64,000 bases of DNA from an uncultured Prevotellaceae bacterium (GTDB lineage Bacteria > Bacteroidota > Bacteroidia > Bacteroidales > Bacteroidaceae): contig CADCEQ010000039.1 in assembly GCA_902800435.1 (NCBI GenBank), forward strand, positions 1 through 64,000, written 5' to 3'. Shown piece after piece: positions 35,802 through 44,544 of this stretch. The notes below the pieces were generated by a model. The model was not told the origin of the DNA. It made no database searches and saw only the letters and a program-made list of their open reading frames with translations. The translations under genes and the position numbers were made by a program. The first letter of the stretch is position 1; every line of letters starts with the position of its first letter.

Positions 35802-36439
35802 CGCATATACGGATTGTACTGCACCTCCTCGCCGATAGTGGTCAGTGGGCCGTGTCCCGGATAGACCTTTGTGTCGGCGGGCAGGGCGGCCAGCACCTGT
35901 TTCAGGCTGTTGCACATCTCGCTCCAACTGCCGCCCTCGAAGTCGGTGCGCCCGATGCTCATGCGGAACAGCGTGTCGCCCGTGAAGGCCACATGCTCAG
36001 CTTCGCAGTAGAGTGTCACCGAGCCGCGTGAGTGTCCCGGTGTAGGCAGTACTCGCAGACGATGACTGCCGAACGTAACGTCGTCTTTTGTGTTTAGTAA
36101 GCGTCCTGTAGGGGCTTGCTCAATCTCGTAATCCATTCCCATCATCGACCTCATCTGCCGCTTGATGTCCATCAGCGGTAAGTCCTCGGCAGTTACCTCA
36201 GGCTTCAGCCCGTAGCGGTGCCAGACGAAGCTGTTGCCGAAGTTGTGGTCGAAGTGTCCGTGGGTGGCTATCAGCCTGACCGGTGTCAGTTGCTCACGCT
36301 CAATATAGTCGGCAATGGCCTGCTGTTCTTCAGGATAGAAGGCACCGCAGTCGATGATGACGGCCTCATTCGTCTCGTCGCTCATCACGTAGCAGTTCTC
36401 CTGCAGCATATTGCAGACGAATGTCTTTATCTTAATCAT
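35798..36439 (-). CDS. metallo-beta-lactamase fold hydrolase (glyoxalase II-like)
   Basis: A 213-residue cytoplasmic MBL-fold protein. Metal-binding motifs are ATHGHFDHNFG (HxHxDH), TPGHSRGSV, AFTGDTLFRMSIGRTDF and the final YPGHGPLTTIG. This set is that of the GloB/YcbL branch, which hydrolyses thioesters such as S-lactoylglutathione or related compounds. The exact substrate cannot be told. It is the last gene of a four-gene minus-strand operon. Its start overlaps the rsmG stop by four bases. Confidence 0.9.
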   Translation of the reverse strand: MIKIKTFVCNMLQENCYVMSDETNEAVIIDCGAFYPEEQQAIADYIEREQLTPVRLIATHGHFDHNFGNSFVWHRYGLKPEVTAEDLPLMDIKRQMRSMMGMDYEIEQAPTGRLLNTKDDVTFGSHRLRVLPTPGHSRGSVTLYCEAEHVAFTGDTLFRMSIGRTDFEGGSWSEMCNSLKQVLAALPADTKVYPGHGPLTTIGEEVQYNPYMR

Positions 36440-37056
36440 AGCGGTAAGTAAACGACGTTTTTCTCTTTAAACCATTCCTCTTCGAACCAGTTGCTGATAG
36501 GCATCACCTCGACGATGTTTCGGAAAGGCTGCACCTCGGCCTCGAGGTTGCCACCCTTCAGGCAGACGATGCCGTTGGGCGTAGCGTTCTGCTGCTTCTT
36601 GCTGATGTTCTTGCGCACAATCTTTGCCAAGTCTGGCAGCGGCATTACCGCACGACTCACCACGAAGTCGAAGCGGCCACGCTCGTCTTCGCCCCTTAGG
36701 TGCTCGGCCCGGCAGTTCTTCAGTCCGATGGCTGCTGCCACCTCCTGGGCCACGTGGATTTTCTTTCCCGTGCCGTCAATCAGCTTGAAGCGGCACTCCG
36801 GAAAAAGAATGGCCAGCGGCACACCGGGGAAGCCGCCGCCCGTACCGAAGTCCAGAATCTCAGTGCCGGCGCGGAAGTTGACAGCTTTTGCGATGGCCAG
36901 CGAGTGGAGCACGTGGTGCTCGTAGAGGTTGTCGATGTCCTTGCGCGAGATGACGTTGATCTTCGCGTTCCACTCGTGGTAGAGCTCGTCGAGCATTGCT
37001 AACTGCCGCAGCTGCTCGTCAGTCAGCGTCTTGAAGTATTTCTTTACACTCTCCAT
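36436..37056 (-). CDS. rsmG: 16S rRNA (guanine527-N7)-methyltransferase RsmG
   Basis: RsmG (GidB) methylates N7 of G527 in 16S rRNA with S-adenosylmethionine. Loss of it gives low-level streptomycin resistance in several bacteria. The 206-residue protein has NVISRKDIDNLYEHHVLHSLA, the cofactor-binding ILDFGTGGGFPGVPLAI, DGTGKKIHVAQEVAAAIGL and VVSRAVMPLPDL. The ATG at MESVKKYF was preferred over a TTG two codons earlier. The first 38 bases overlap the end of the upstream lipoprotein gene, a long overlap that suggests coupled translation. Confidence 0.95.
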   Translation of the reverse strand: MESVKKYFKTLTDEQLRQLAMLDELYHEWNAKINVISRKDIDNLYEHHVLHSLAIAKAVNFRAGTEILDFGTGGGFPGVPLAILFPECRFKLIDGTGKKIHVAQEVAAAIGLKNCRAEHLRGEDERGRFDFVVSRAVMPLPDLAKIVRKNISKKQQNATPNGIVCLKGGNLEAEVQPFRNIVEVMPISNWFEEEWFKEKNVVYLPL

Positions 37057-37813
37057 AGTCAATTGTCAGTTCGGTAAGTCCCTGCTCGTAGGGCGCAATC
37101 TCGTAGGGGTTGTAGACAAAGGTGATTTTGTCCTCGCCGAGAGCGAAATTCTCAGAGGCGAACATCTCCGTCTGGTACAGGTAGCCCTTCTCCCGTAGTT
37201 CTTTGATGTCCTTCGCGCCAGTCTTTTCGATCAGTTTCTCTTCCAGCAGACCGTTCAGCCGCTGCTGGTAGCCGGGAGTGAATACGTCGGCGAGTGTCAG
37301 CAGGCGTCCCGTCTTGTTGTCGAAGTTCATCAGCAGGCGCTGGCTGATGCCGTGTGCACCGCCCTCGTAGTAGTCTAACTCTGCCGTGTAGACCGTCACG
37401 CCTTGCCGCCCCTGAGCAGCCTTCCCCGTCAGATTATAGTGGTACTCATACCATGAGCGCTTGTTCGCATCGTTACGGTCATCGCGGTAAAGCGGCGCAA
37501 TATTGCGGCGGTAGCTCTCGGTATAGGCGTTGGCAAACGAGTCGGCAGCAGCCTTTAGACTTGTCGATTCTTGGTCGAGCAGCTGGCGTGCTAACAGCTC
37601 GTTCACGGCCTTGGCCCGCTCACCTTGGCTCTCGGCAGCTGCCGCAAGAGTCAAGTGGACGCTGCACTTGGGTGCACCATTCTCGCCACTGATGCTCACA
37701 GTCTTCTCTGTACTGACAGTTTCGAAAGCCAGCTTCTCATCCTTGTCGCTGGAGCAGTTGCTAAGTGTGGCTATTGCTGCAGCGGCAACAATTGTCAACA
37801 GTCGTCTTCTCAT
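37019..37813 (-). CDS. DUF3298/DUF4163 lipoprotein (RsiV-like)
   Basis: A 264-residue lipoprotein: signal with lipobox ATLSNC, cysteine at residue 20, followed by SSDKDE. The body matches the DUF4163 then DUF3298 arrangement seen in RsiV/PdaC-type proteins. The segment YTAELDYYEGGAHGISQRLLMNFDNKTGRLLTLADVF holds the recurrent family GGAHG motif. The second part follows with FALGEDKITFVYNPYEIAPYEQG. It is anchored in an envelope membrane and probably binds wall glycans or lysozyme-like ligands, which is an inference from the family. It overlaps both neighbours in the operon. Confidence 0.88.
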   Translation of the reverse strand: MRRRLLTIVAAAAIATLSNCSSDKDEKLAFETVSTEKTVSISGENGAPKCSVHLTLAAAAESQGERAKAVNELLARQLLDQESTSLKAAADSFANAYTESYRRNIAPLYRDDRNDANKRSWYEYHYNLTGKAAQGRQGVTVYTAELDYYEGGAHGISQRLLMNFDNKTGRLLTLADVFTPGYQQRLNGLLEEKLIEKTGAKDIKELREKGYLYQTEMFASENFALGEDKITFVYNPYEIAPYEQGLTELTIDYGECKEILQDAD

Positions 37814-39396
37814 CGTGCAGCGACGTACTTATGGAGCGTGGCGCGAACGGCACCGTTGCCGGCATAGAGCTCCTTGACCATGCCCTCAATCTGCTCGCCG
37901 AGACCAGCTTCGTAGAGGTCGAGGCCGAATACATCGCTGCGGCTATAGAGCTGGTGCAACGGGCTCCAGTCCTGATCAGGACGGCCTATCTCCAGCGGGG
38001 CTACGATGGCTTGCAGCTCACTGAGCATGGGGTCGGGTGACGGTTCGAAGGGTGTGCCGTCATCCTTAATTCCCTTCAGGTAACGGGCATAGCCAGCCAA
38101 TGTCAGCGGAATGAGGATGAGGTTCGACATGTCGAGTCCGCGGGCAATGTATTTCTTAATAGTCTCGCCGAAACGGATAGGAAGCTTCTGGCTTGTATCC
38201 ATTGCTATGCGCTGGGGAGCGTCGGGCATGAACGGATTAGGCAGTCGGCGGTTGATGACAGCGCCGATGAACTCGTAGGGGTTCAGCACGCCTGGGTCGG
38301 TAACAACGGGCATTGCCTCCATATAGCCGATTTTCTGAATGAAGGGGCGCAGGTCCTCATCAGCCATTTCAGCAGAAATCAGCGTGTAGCCGAGCATGCA
38401 TCCATAGATACTCATGGCAGTGTGAAGGGGGTTCAGACAGGTTGTCACCTTCATCGTTTCTACTTTGTCGACAGTCTCACGCGTGGTGTAAAGGGCACCT
38501 CCGAGGTCGAGTGGGGGACGGCCATTGGTGTAGTTGTCTTCAATGACCAGATACTGTACTTCCTCAGCGTTGACAAATGGAGCCGTGAAGGTGTGCTTCT
38601 CGGTCTCGATATAGTTGTTGTCCTCGAAGCCGTCCTCAGCCAAGAGTTCCTTTACCTTCTCGTGCGGGCGTGGCGTAATCTTATCAATCATCGACCAGGG
38701 GAAGGTCACCTTCGTCTCGTCCTTCAGGTAATCGAGGAAAGCCTGAGGCACCAGCCCATCGTTTACCCAGCGTTCTGCATAGGCCATAATGCCGGCTTTC
38801 ACGCGGTCGCCGTTGTGCGAGCAGTTGTCCATTGACTGAACTGTAAGTGGGAGCTGTCCGGCATTGAATCGCTCAAACAGAAGGGCGCAGACCTTGCCCA
38901 TCGCAAACATAGGCTTTAGCCCGCGAGCCAGGTCGGCCTCGTTGAAGGTGTAGCCTTTCTCGGTGATGGTAAACGAAATCATCTGGAGGCTGGGATTACG
39001 GAAAATCTCTATCAGCCTGTTCCAGTCGTCGAACTGAGGGTCGGCTTTCAGCGCTTCTGTCACGGAGGCAATGACTTTCTTCTCGATAGTGCCAGTTGAC
39101 TGAAGGCTCACAAGCAGCGACAGATTATTATAAGGTGCGTAAGCCTTGTCGATGACTTCGAAGTCGAAGGTTTCAGCCACAATGACACCGCGATCGTAGC
39201 GCCCCGTGTTCAATGCGTCGTTGAGGATGGCTGCGGGGAAAGCCCGGAAAATGTTTCCGCCGCCAAAGTGTACCCAAGTAGGTTCCTTGGCAGTCTTTTC
39301 GCGTACTTTGGCAATGTCAAAACTCGGAAGCTCGTAACCCTTGGCTTCCCATTCAGCGGCGTTCAACTGGCCGTTCAGTATGTCATTCAGTTTCAT
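37810..39396 (-). CDS. mannitol dehydrogenase family (uronate reductase-like) oxidoreductase
   Basis: A 528-residue cytoplasmic NAD(P)-dependent polyol/uronate dehydrogenase of the long-chain mannitol dehydrogenase family, which includes mannitol, fructuronate (UxuB) and tagaturonate (UxaB) reductases. Features are the Rossmann VHFGGGNIFRAFPAA, SMDNCSHNGDRVK, the LVIEDNYTNGRPPLDLGG segment and the catalytic-region KVTTCLNPLHTAMSIYGCMLG with conserved Lys, Asn and His. The exact substrate is unclear. It has a consensus promoter and heads the operon with the lipoprotein, rsmG and MBL genes, and overlaps the lipoprotein gene by four bases. Confidence 0.9.
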   Translation of the reverse strand: MKLNDILNGQLNAAEWEAKGYELPSFDIAKVREKTAKEPTWVHFGGGNIFRAFPAAILNDALNTGRYDRGVIVAETFDFEVIDKAYAPYNNLSLLVSLQSTGTIEKKVIASVTEALKADPQFDDWNRLIEIFRNPSLQMISFTITEKGYTFNEADLARGLKPMFAMGKVCALLFERFNAGQLPLTVQSMDNCSHNGDRVKAGIMAYAERWVNDGLVPQAFLDYLKDETKVTFPWSMIDKITPRPHEKVKELLAEDGFEDNNYIETEKHTFTAPFVNAEEVQYLVIEDNYTNGRPPLDLGGALYTTRETVDKVETMKVTTCLNPLHTAMSIYGCMLGYTLISAEMADEDLRPFIQKIGYMEAMPVVTDPGVLNPYEFIGAVINRRLPNPFMPDAPQRIAMDTSQKLPIRFGETIKKYIARGLDMSNLILIPLTLAGYARYLKGIKDDGTPFEPSPDPMLSELQAIVAPLEIGRPDQDWSPLHQLYSRSDVFGLDLYEAGLGEQIEGMVKELYAGNGAVRATLHKYVAAR

Positions 39397-39425
39397 AGTT
39401 TGGGTGTGATTTTAGTTTTGTGCTG

Positions 39426-39457
39426 CAAAATTACTCAATAATTCCCAAACGAGCAAA
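39426..39457 (-). promoter_or_regulatory. promoter of the dehydrogenase operon
   Basis: On the minus strand, TTTG (39457-39454), 20 bases, TAATTTTG (39433-39426), 30 bases before the start codon. This is an exact consensus fit. Confidence 0.75.
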
Positions 39458-39484
39458 TTCAATCACGAGAAAAAACATAAAAAA

Positions 39485-39516
39485 TTTGGGTATTAGGAAT
39501 AAAATGCGTACTTTTG
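39485..39516 (+). promoter_or_regulatory. hppA promoter
   Basis: TTTG (39485-39488), 20 bases, TACTTTTG (39509-39516), 35 bases before the start codon. It is divergent from the dehydrogenase promoter with 28 bases between them. Confidence 0.8.
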
Positions 39517-39550
39517 CACGAAGAAATCAAACTTAAACTAAAAATATTAA

Positions 39551-41752
39551 ATGACAATGAACATTCCAACAGTATTCTGGCTTGTGCCCTTCGCATCTGT
39601 CGTGGCACTCGGTATGGCGTACTACTTCTTCACTCAGATGATGAAGGCCGACGAAGGTACGCCGCGTATGAAAGAAATTGCACTCTATGTGCGCAAAGGT
39701 GCAATGGCTTACCTCAAGCAGCAGTACAAGGTCGTCACCATCGTGTTTGTCGTCCTCTGTGCGCTCTTCGCCTTCATGGCCTATGGTCTGAATGTGCAGA
39801 ATCCCTGGGTGCCCTTCGCCTTCCTCACTGGCGGTTTTTTCTCCGGACTGGCCGGTTTCTTCGGCATGAAGACCGCCACCTACGCCTCTGCCCGCACGGC
39901 CAATGCCGCCCGCCAGAGTATGGATGCTGGACTGAAGATTGCCTTCCGTAGCGGTGCCGTGATGGGTCTCACCGTCGTGGGCCTCGGACTGCTCGACATC
40001 GCCATCTGGTTCCTGGTGCTCAACCATTTCTATCAGGGCGACCAAATGGCCCTCATCACCATTACCACCACCATGCTGACCTTCGGCATGGGTGCCTCGA
40101 CGCAGGCGCTCTTTGCCCGTGTCGGCGGCGGTATCTACACGAAGGCTGCCGACGTGGGTGCTGACATCGTGGGTAAGGTCGAGGCCGACATCCCCGAGGA
40201 CGACCCGCGCAACCCCGCCACCATTGCCGACAACGTGGGCGACAACGTGGGCGACGTGGCCGGTATGGGTGCCGACCTCTACGAGAGCTATTGCGGCTCG
40301 GTGCTGTCGACCGCTGCCCTCGGTGCTGCCGCCTTTGCTGTGGCTGGTCTCGAGATTCAGCTCAAGGCTGTCATCGCCCCGATGCTGATTGCTGCCGTGG
40401 GCGTGTTCCTCTCGCTGCTTGGCATCTTCCTCGTTCGCACGAAAGAAGGCGCCACGATGAAGGACCTGCTGCGCTCGCTCTCGCTCGGAACGAACGTCAG
40501 TGCCGTGCTCATCGCTATTGCCACCTTTGGCATTCTCTATTTCTTGGGCATTGAGAACTGGCTCGGACTCTCGTTCTCTGTCATCTCCGGACTGGCAGCC
40601 GGTGTCATCATCGGTCAGGCTACAGAGTACTACACATCTCACTCGTACAAGCCCACCCAGAAGATTTCGGAGGCAGGACAGACTGGTGCTGCTACCGTTA
40701 TTATTAAAGGTATAGGTACTGGTATGATTTCCACCTGCATCCCCGTGATTACGATCGGCGTGGCCATCATGCTCAGCTATCTGTGTGCCAACGGCTTCGA
40801 CCTCTCGATGACGTCTGTGAGCCTGTCGCACGGTCTCTATGGCATCGGTATTGCTGCCGTGGGAATGCTCTCTACGTTAGGCATCACGCTGGCTACCGAC
40901 GCTTACGGCCCCATTGCCGACAATGCCGGTGGTAATGCCGAGATGTGCGGTCTGGGCGAGGAGGTGCGTCATCGTACCGATGCCCTCGACGCCTTAGGCA
41001 ATACGACGGCAGCCACGGGTAAGGGCTTCGCCATTGGTTCGGCCGCCCTCACGGCCCTGGCCCTGCTTGCCTCTTACATCGAGGAAATCAAGATTGCGAT
41101 GGAGCGTGCAGGCGAGACGCTGACAAACGTTGCCGGAATGACTATCTCTGCTTCGCAGGCTACCATTCCCGACTTCATGAACTACTTCCAGGTGAACCTG
41201 ATGAACCCGAAGGTGCTTGTGGGTGCCTTCATTGGCGCTATGGCAGCCTTCCTCTTCTGCGGTATGACGATGGAGGCCGTGGGCCGTGCTGCCGAGAAGA
41301 TGGTGCAGGAGGTGCGCCGTCAGTTCCGCGAGATTGCCGGTATACTTGAGGGCACTGGCACGCCCGACTATGGCCGTTGCGTGGAAATCTCCACCCGTGC
41401 AGCCCAGCACGAGATGATCATTCCCTCGGTGCTCGCCATCATCATCCCCATCATCGTGGGTATCGTCCTCGGTGTGGCTGGTGTGCTTGGCCTGCTTGTC
41501 GGCGGCTTGGCAGGCGGCTTCACGCTGGCAGTCTTCATGGCCAATGCCGGCGGTGCCTGGGACAACGCCAAGAAGAACATTGAGGAAGGCAAGTTCGGCG
41601 GCAAGGGTTCGTTTGCCCACAAGGCTTGTATCGTCGGTGATACCGTCGGCGACCCGTTCAAGGACACCAGCGGTCCGTCGTTGAACATCCTCATCAAGCT
41701 GATGTCGATGGTCAGCATCGTGATGGCCGGTCTGACCGTTGCCTTCTCGTGA
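39551..41752 (+). CDS. hppA: membrane-bound ion-pumping pyrophosphatase
   Basis: The enzyme hydrolyses pyrophosphate and pumps H+ and/or Na+ across the membrane. The 733-residue protein has about 16 membrane segments. The pyrophosphate site is intact: DVGADIVGKVEADIPEDD, then NPATIADNVGDNVGDVAGMGADLYES, and a late GDTVGDPFKDTSGPSLNILIKL. GNTTAATGKG has Ala where K+-independent enzymes have Lys, so it is probably K+-dependent, a group that includes Na+-pumping and dual Na+/H+ members. The ion cannot be settled by eye. It has its own promoter, and the signalling cluster starts 30 bases after the stop. Confidence 0.94.
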   Translation: MTMNIPTVFWLVPFASVVALGMAYYFFTQMMKADEGTPRMKEIALYVRKGAMAYLKQQYKVVTIVFVVLCALFAFMAYGLNVQNPWVPFAFLTGGFFSGLAGFFGMKTATYASARTANAARQSMDAGLKIAFRSGAVMGLTVVGLGLLDIAIWFLVLNHFYQGDQMALITITTTMLTFGMGASTQALFARVGGGIYTKAADVGADIVGKVEADIPEDDPRNPATIADNVGDNVGDVAGMGADLYESYCGSVLSTAALGAAAFAVAGLEIQLKAVIAPMLIAAVGVFLSLLGIFLVRTKEGATMKDLLRSLSLGTNVSAVLIAIATFGILYFLGIENWLGLSFSVISGLAAGVIIGQATEYYTSHSYKPTQKISEAGQTGAATVIIKGIGTGMISTCIPVITIGVAIMLSYLCANGFDLSMTSVSLSHGLYGIGIAAVGMLSTLGITLATDAYGPIADNAGGNAEMCGLGEEVRHRTDALDALGNTTAATGKGFAIGSAALTALALLASYIEEIKIAMERAGETLTNVAGMTISASQATIPDFMNYFQVNLMNPKVLVGAFIGAMAAFLFCGMTMEAVGRAAEKMVQEVRRQFREIAGILEGTGTPDYGRCVEISTRAAQHEMIIPSVLAIIIPIIVGIVLGVAGVLGLLVGGLAGGFTLAVFMANAGGAWDNAKKNIEEGKFGGKGSFAHKACIVGDTVGDPFKDTSGPSLNILIKLMSMVSIVMAGLTVAFS

Positions 41753-41782
41753 TAACGTATAAACGAAATAACGCAAAGATAA

Positions 41783-42946
41783 ATGCCAATAAAGATTCTG
41801 AGTGTCGATGATGAGCTCGATCTTGAGCTTCTTCTGACACAGTATTTCAGGCGCAAGATCCGTAAGGGCGAATACGAATTTGTATTCGCCCACAACGGTC
41901 TTGAGGCGCTGACGATGATGGTGAAGCATCCCGACATAGAGATTATCCTGTCGGACATCAACATGCCCGAGATGGACGGTCTGACGCTGCTGGCCAAGAT
42001 CAACGAGATGCGCAATCCCGCGCTGAAGGTCATCATGGTCTCAGCCTACGGCGACATGGGCAATATCCGGCAGGCCATGAACAACGGTGCTTTCGACTTT
42101 GCCACAAAGCCCATCGACCTCGACGACCTGAGTGTGACCATCGAGAAGGCCATCGAGCAAATCAACTACGTCCACCAGTCGCAGCAGGAGCACACGCAGC
42201 TGGAGTCGCTGAAGAGCGACCTGGCCATAGCCTGCGAAATTCAGCAGGCCATCCTGCCGCGCGTGTTTCCGCCGTTCCCTGACCTTGCCGACAAGCTCGA
42301 CATTGCTGCCCTGATGACGCCAGCCAAGGATGTGGGCGGCGATTTCTACGATTTCTTCCGTATTGACGATAATCGTATAGGTTTTGTCATTGCTGATGTT
42401 AGTGGAAAGGGCATTCCTGCGGCCATCTTCATGGCTGTCAGCCGCACACTGATTCGTGCCACAGGCATACGCGGAGGCAGTCCGGCAGAGTGCATCGACT
42501 ATTCTAACAAACTGTTGGCTGCTGAGTCGGTGGACTGTATGTTCGTGACGGTGTTCTATGGCATCATGGACATCAGTACGGGCGAGATTGTCTATTGCAA
42601 TGCCGGGCATAATCCCCCCTGCATCTTGACTCATAGCGGCGAGGTAAAGCCTTTGCCAATGTCGAAAGATGCGATGGTCGGAGCGGTAGACGGTTTGGAA
42701 TATACTGATGCAACCCTCCAGTTAGACCACGGTGACACGCTGTTTATGTATACCGACGGTGTAACGGAAGCCTTGGACAAGGACAATGGCGAATTTGGAG
42801 AACAAAGGATGCAGACGACATTGGCCGGAGCTGCCGGTCAGGACTGTCAGAGCATGGTGGAATCAATGAAGACTGCCGTTGCCGCTTTTGCCGGCGAGGC
42901 AGAACAGAGTGACGATATCACGGTAATGGCCCTTAAGAGACTGTGA
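41783..42946 (+). CDS. response regulator with PP2C-type (SpoIIE/RsbU) phosphatase output
   Basis: A 387-residue cytoplasmic protein. The receiver domain (about 1-125) has acidic-pocket DDELD, phospho-acceptor Asp in IILSDINMPEMDG, Ser in VMVSAYG and Lys in FATKPI. After a coiled linker starts a SpoIIE/RsbU serine phosphatase domain (about 165-387): AKDVGGDFYDFF, VIADVSGKGIPAAIFMA, VYCNAGHNPP and EQSDDITVMAL carry the metal ligands. The phosphorylated receiver presumably controls dephosphorylation of an anti-sigma-antagonist (STAS) protein, but none is seen here. It is the first of five closely packed genes. Confidence 0.92.
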   Translation: MPIKILSVDDELDLELLLTQYFRRKIRKGEYEFVFAHNGLEALTMMVKHPDIEIILSDINMPEMDGLTLLAKINEMRNPALKVIMVSAYGDMGNIRQAMNNGAFDFATKPIDLDDLSVTIEKAIEQINYVHQSQQEHTQLESLKSDLAIACEIQQAILPRVFPPFPDLADKLDIAALMTPAKDVGGDFYDFFRIDDNRIGFVIADVSGKGIPAAIFMAVSRTLIRATGIRGGSPAECIDYSNKLLAAESVDCMFVTVFYGIMDISTGEIVYCNAGHNPPCILTHSGEVKPLPMSKDAMVGAVDGLEYTDATLQLDHGDTLFMYTDGVTEALDKDNGEFGEQRMQTTLAGAAGQDCQSMVESMKTAVAAFAGEAEQSDDITVMALKRL

Positions 42947-44544
42947 AGATAAAGAAGCGTGACATAGCTGCAGGAGTAGTGGGATTGGCGCTGTTAGGAA
43001 CAACAGCTGTCGGTTTCGCGGGGTGGCAGAAAGAGCGTGACCGCTCTGCCGCCTTAGAGGCTCAGTTAGCGCAGTTGCGCAAGGAGGAGAAACGCTCGGC
43101 TGTCGTTCGTAGTGTCAGTAAGCAGCTGGGGGATATCGCCTATCAACAAAAGGAAATCTCTGACGAACAGCGCGAGGAGGCTATTCAGCAGAAGCGCGTA
43201 GCTGACGAGATGCGTCTTCGCTCAGAAGTGGAACGACAGAATGCTCTGGTAGCCCAGAATAAAGCGATGGCCTCAGAGCAACAGGCCCAGGAAGCTCGTC
43301 AGCAGGCAGAACAAGAGCGGCAGATGGCTGAGCATCAGCGCATTCAGGCAGAGTTCTCGAAACGTGTGACCGACACTCTGAGCTATGTGGCCTTAGGCCG
43401 CTCGTTAGGTTCGTTGTCGTCAGTGCAGGCTCGTCTCGGCAACAAGGAATTATCCGACCTTCTTGCCTATTCATCACATTTGTTTGTCAACCGCTATAAA
43501 GGCGATTTGTTCTATCCGACCGTCTTCCAGTCGTTGACTACAGCCAGTCAGAGTATGCACACATGGCCGCGGCATAACGGCCTGCTGACGGCATTGGCTT
43601 CTATGCCTGGCGATGACGACCGCGTGGTGACTGCCAGCACATACGGTGAAATTGCCATTCACAAGAGACAGGGCGACCAGCTGCTGAGCACGACGCTGCT
43701 GAGCGATAAGGACTACGACTTCCGTGACATCTTTATCGACGAGGCTTCAGCCAACGGTCAGAGTGCAACCATCTATGCCGTCAGCCGTAGCGGGCATTTG
43801 GCTATCATCGAAAACGATGTACCGAGAGTGATGCCTATTCAGTACTTGGATTATCCAATGGGCATCACCAACATTGACGATAACACGCTGTTGTTGACAG
43901 GAGACCGTGGAATTGCCGTCTACGACAAACGCAGGAAGATAATTGTAGGTACGCGTGAGCTGGACTTCAAGCTGACAGCTCTCAGTCGCTACGATTACAA
44001 GCCCATTCTGTTTGACGATAGAGGTCGCCAGCACATCGTGAATGACATCAACGATCTCCAGACCTCAGACTGTCCTGTTCCTGGACGCGTGACAGCCTTT
44101 GCCAGCTCAAAGCAGTCGAAGAAGATGGTCTACGGCATGAGCGACGGCACGATTTACCTGATTGATGAGAATGGGACGGTAACGAAGCTTCAGGGGCACC
44201 TCTCGCGCATCTCGAAACTGAAAATCAACAACACGCGGCTTTACTCGTCAAGCTATGACGGTACTATGAAGTTTTGGAACACGGCCAGTGCTAAGATAGA
44301 ACCGATGACGCTGATTTCGGACGATTCGTGGATTATGAACTTCATCTTCGACAGTTCCAAGCAATTCGCTTGGATAGGTGACCAGAATGGAAACCTCTCG
44401 GTGGCCATGATGTCGGTGCCGATGATGGTAGACCTCATACGCAATAACCTGAAGCGCGACTTCACGACTGAGGAGTGGAACTACTACATCGGGAAGAACG
44501 TTCCCTATGAGTCGTTCTTAAATGGAAAGGAGGCAAGGCCATGA
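42943..44544 (+). CDS. membrane-anchored coiled-coil protein with WD40-like propeller
   Basis: A 533-residue protein with an N-terminal membrane segment (IAAGVVGLALLGTTAVGFAGW), then a long Gln/Glu/Arg-rich coiled coil (about 30-150), then a beta-propeller with WD40-like blades (for example LQGHLSRISKLKINNTRLYSSSYDGTMKFWNTAS near residues 408-445). It looks like a signalling scaffold with no catalytic motif. The coiled coil orientation suggests the propeller is in the periplasm or cytoplasm depending on insertion, which I cannot decide. GTG start, one base inside the previous stop, and overlap with the next gene, so strictly coupled. I know of no characterised relative. Confidence 0.75.
   Translation: MKIKKRDIAAGVVGLALLGTTAVGFAGWQKERDRSAALEAQLAQLRKEEKRSAVVRSVSKQLGDIAYQQKEISDEQREEAIQQKRVADEMRLRSEVERQNALVAQNKAMASEQQAQEARQQAEQERQMAEHQRIQAEFSKRVTDTLSYVALGRSLGSLSSVQARLGNKELSDLLAYSSHLFVNRYKGDLFYPTVFQSLTTASQSMHTWPRHNGLLTALASMPGDDDRVVTASTYGEIAIHKRQGDQLLSTTLLSDKDYDFRDIFIDEASANGQSATIYAVSRSGHLAIIENDVPRVMPIQYLDYPMGITNIDDNTLLLTGDRGIAVYDKRRKIIVGTRELDFKLTALSRYDYKPILFDDRGRQHIVNDINDLQTSDCPVPGRVTAFASSKQSKKMVYGMSDGTIYLIDENGTVTKLQGHLSRISKLKINNTRLYSSSYDGTMKFWNTASAKIEPMTLISDDSWIMNFIFDSSKQFAWIGDQNGNLSVAMMSVPMMVDLIRNNLKRDFTTEEWNYYIGKNVPYESFLNGKEARP

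Noticed and set aside
39533..40831. 432-codon minus-strand reading frame opposite hppA
   Set aside because: The composition is that of an antisense shadow; hppA is complete and conserved.
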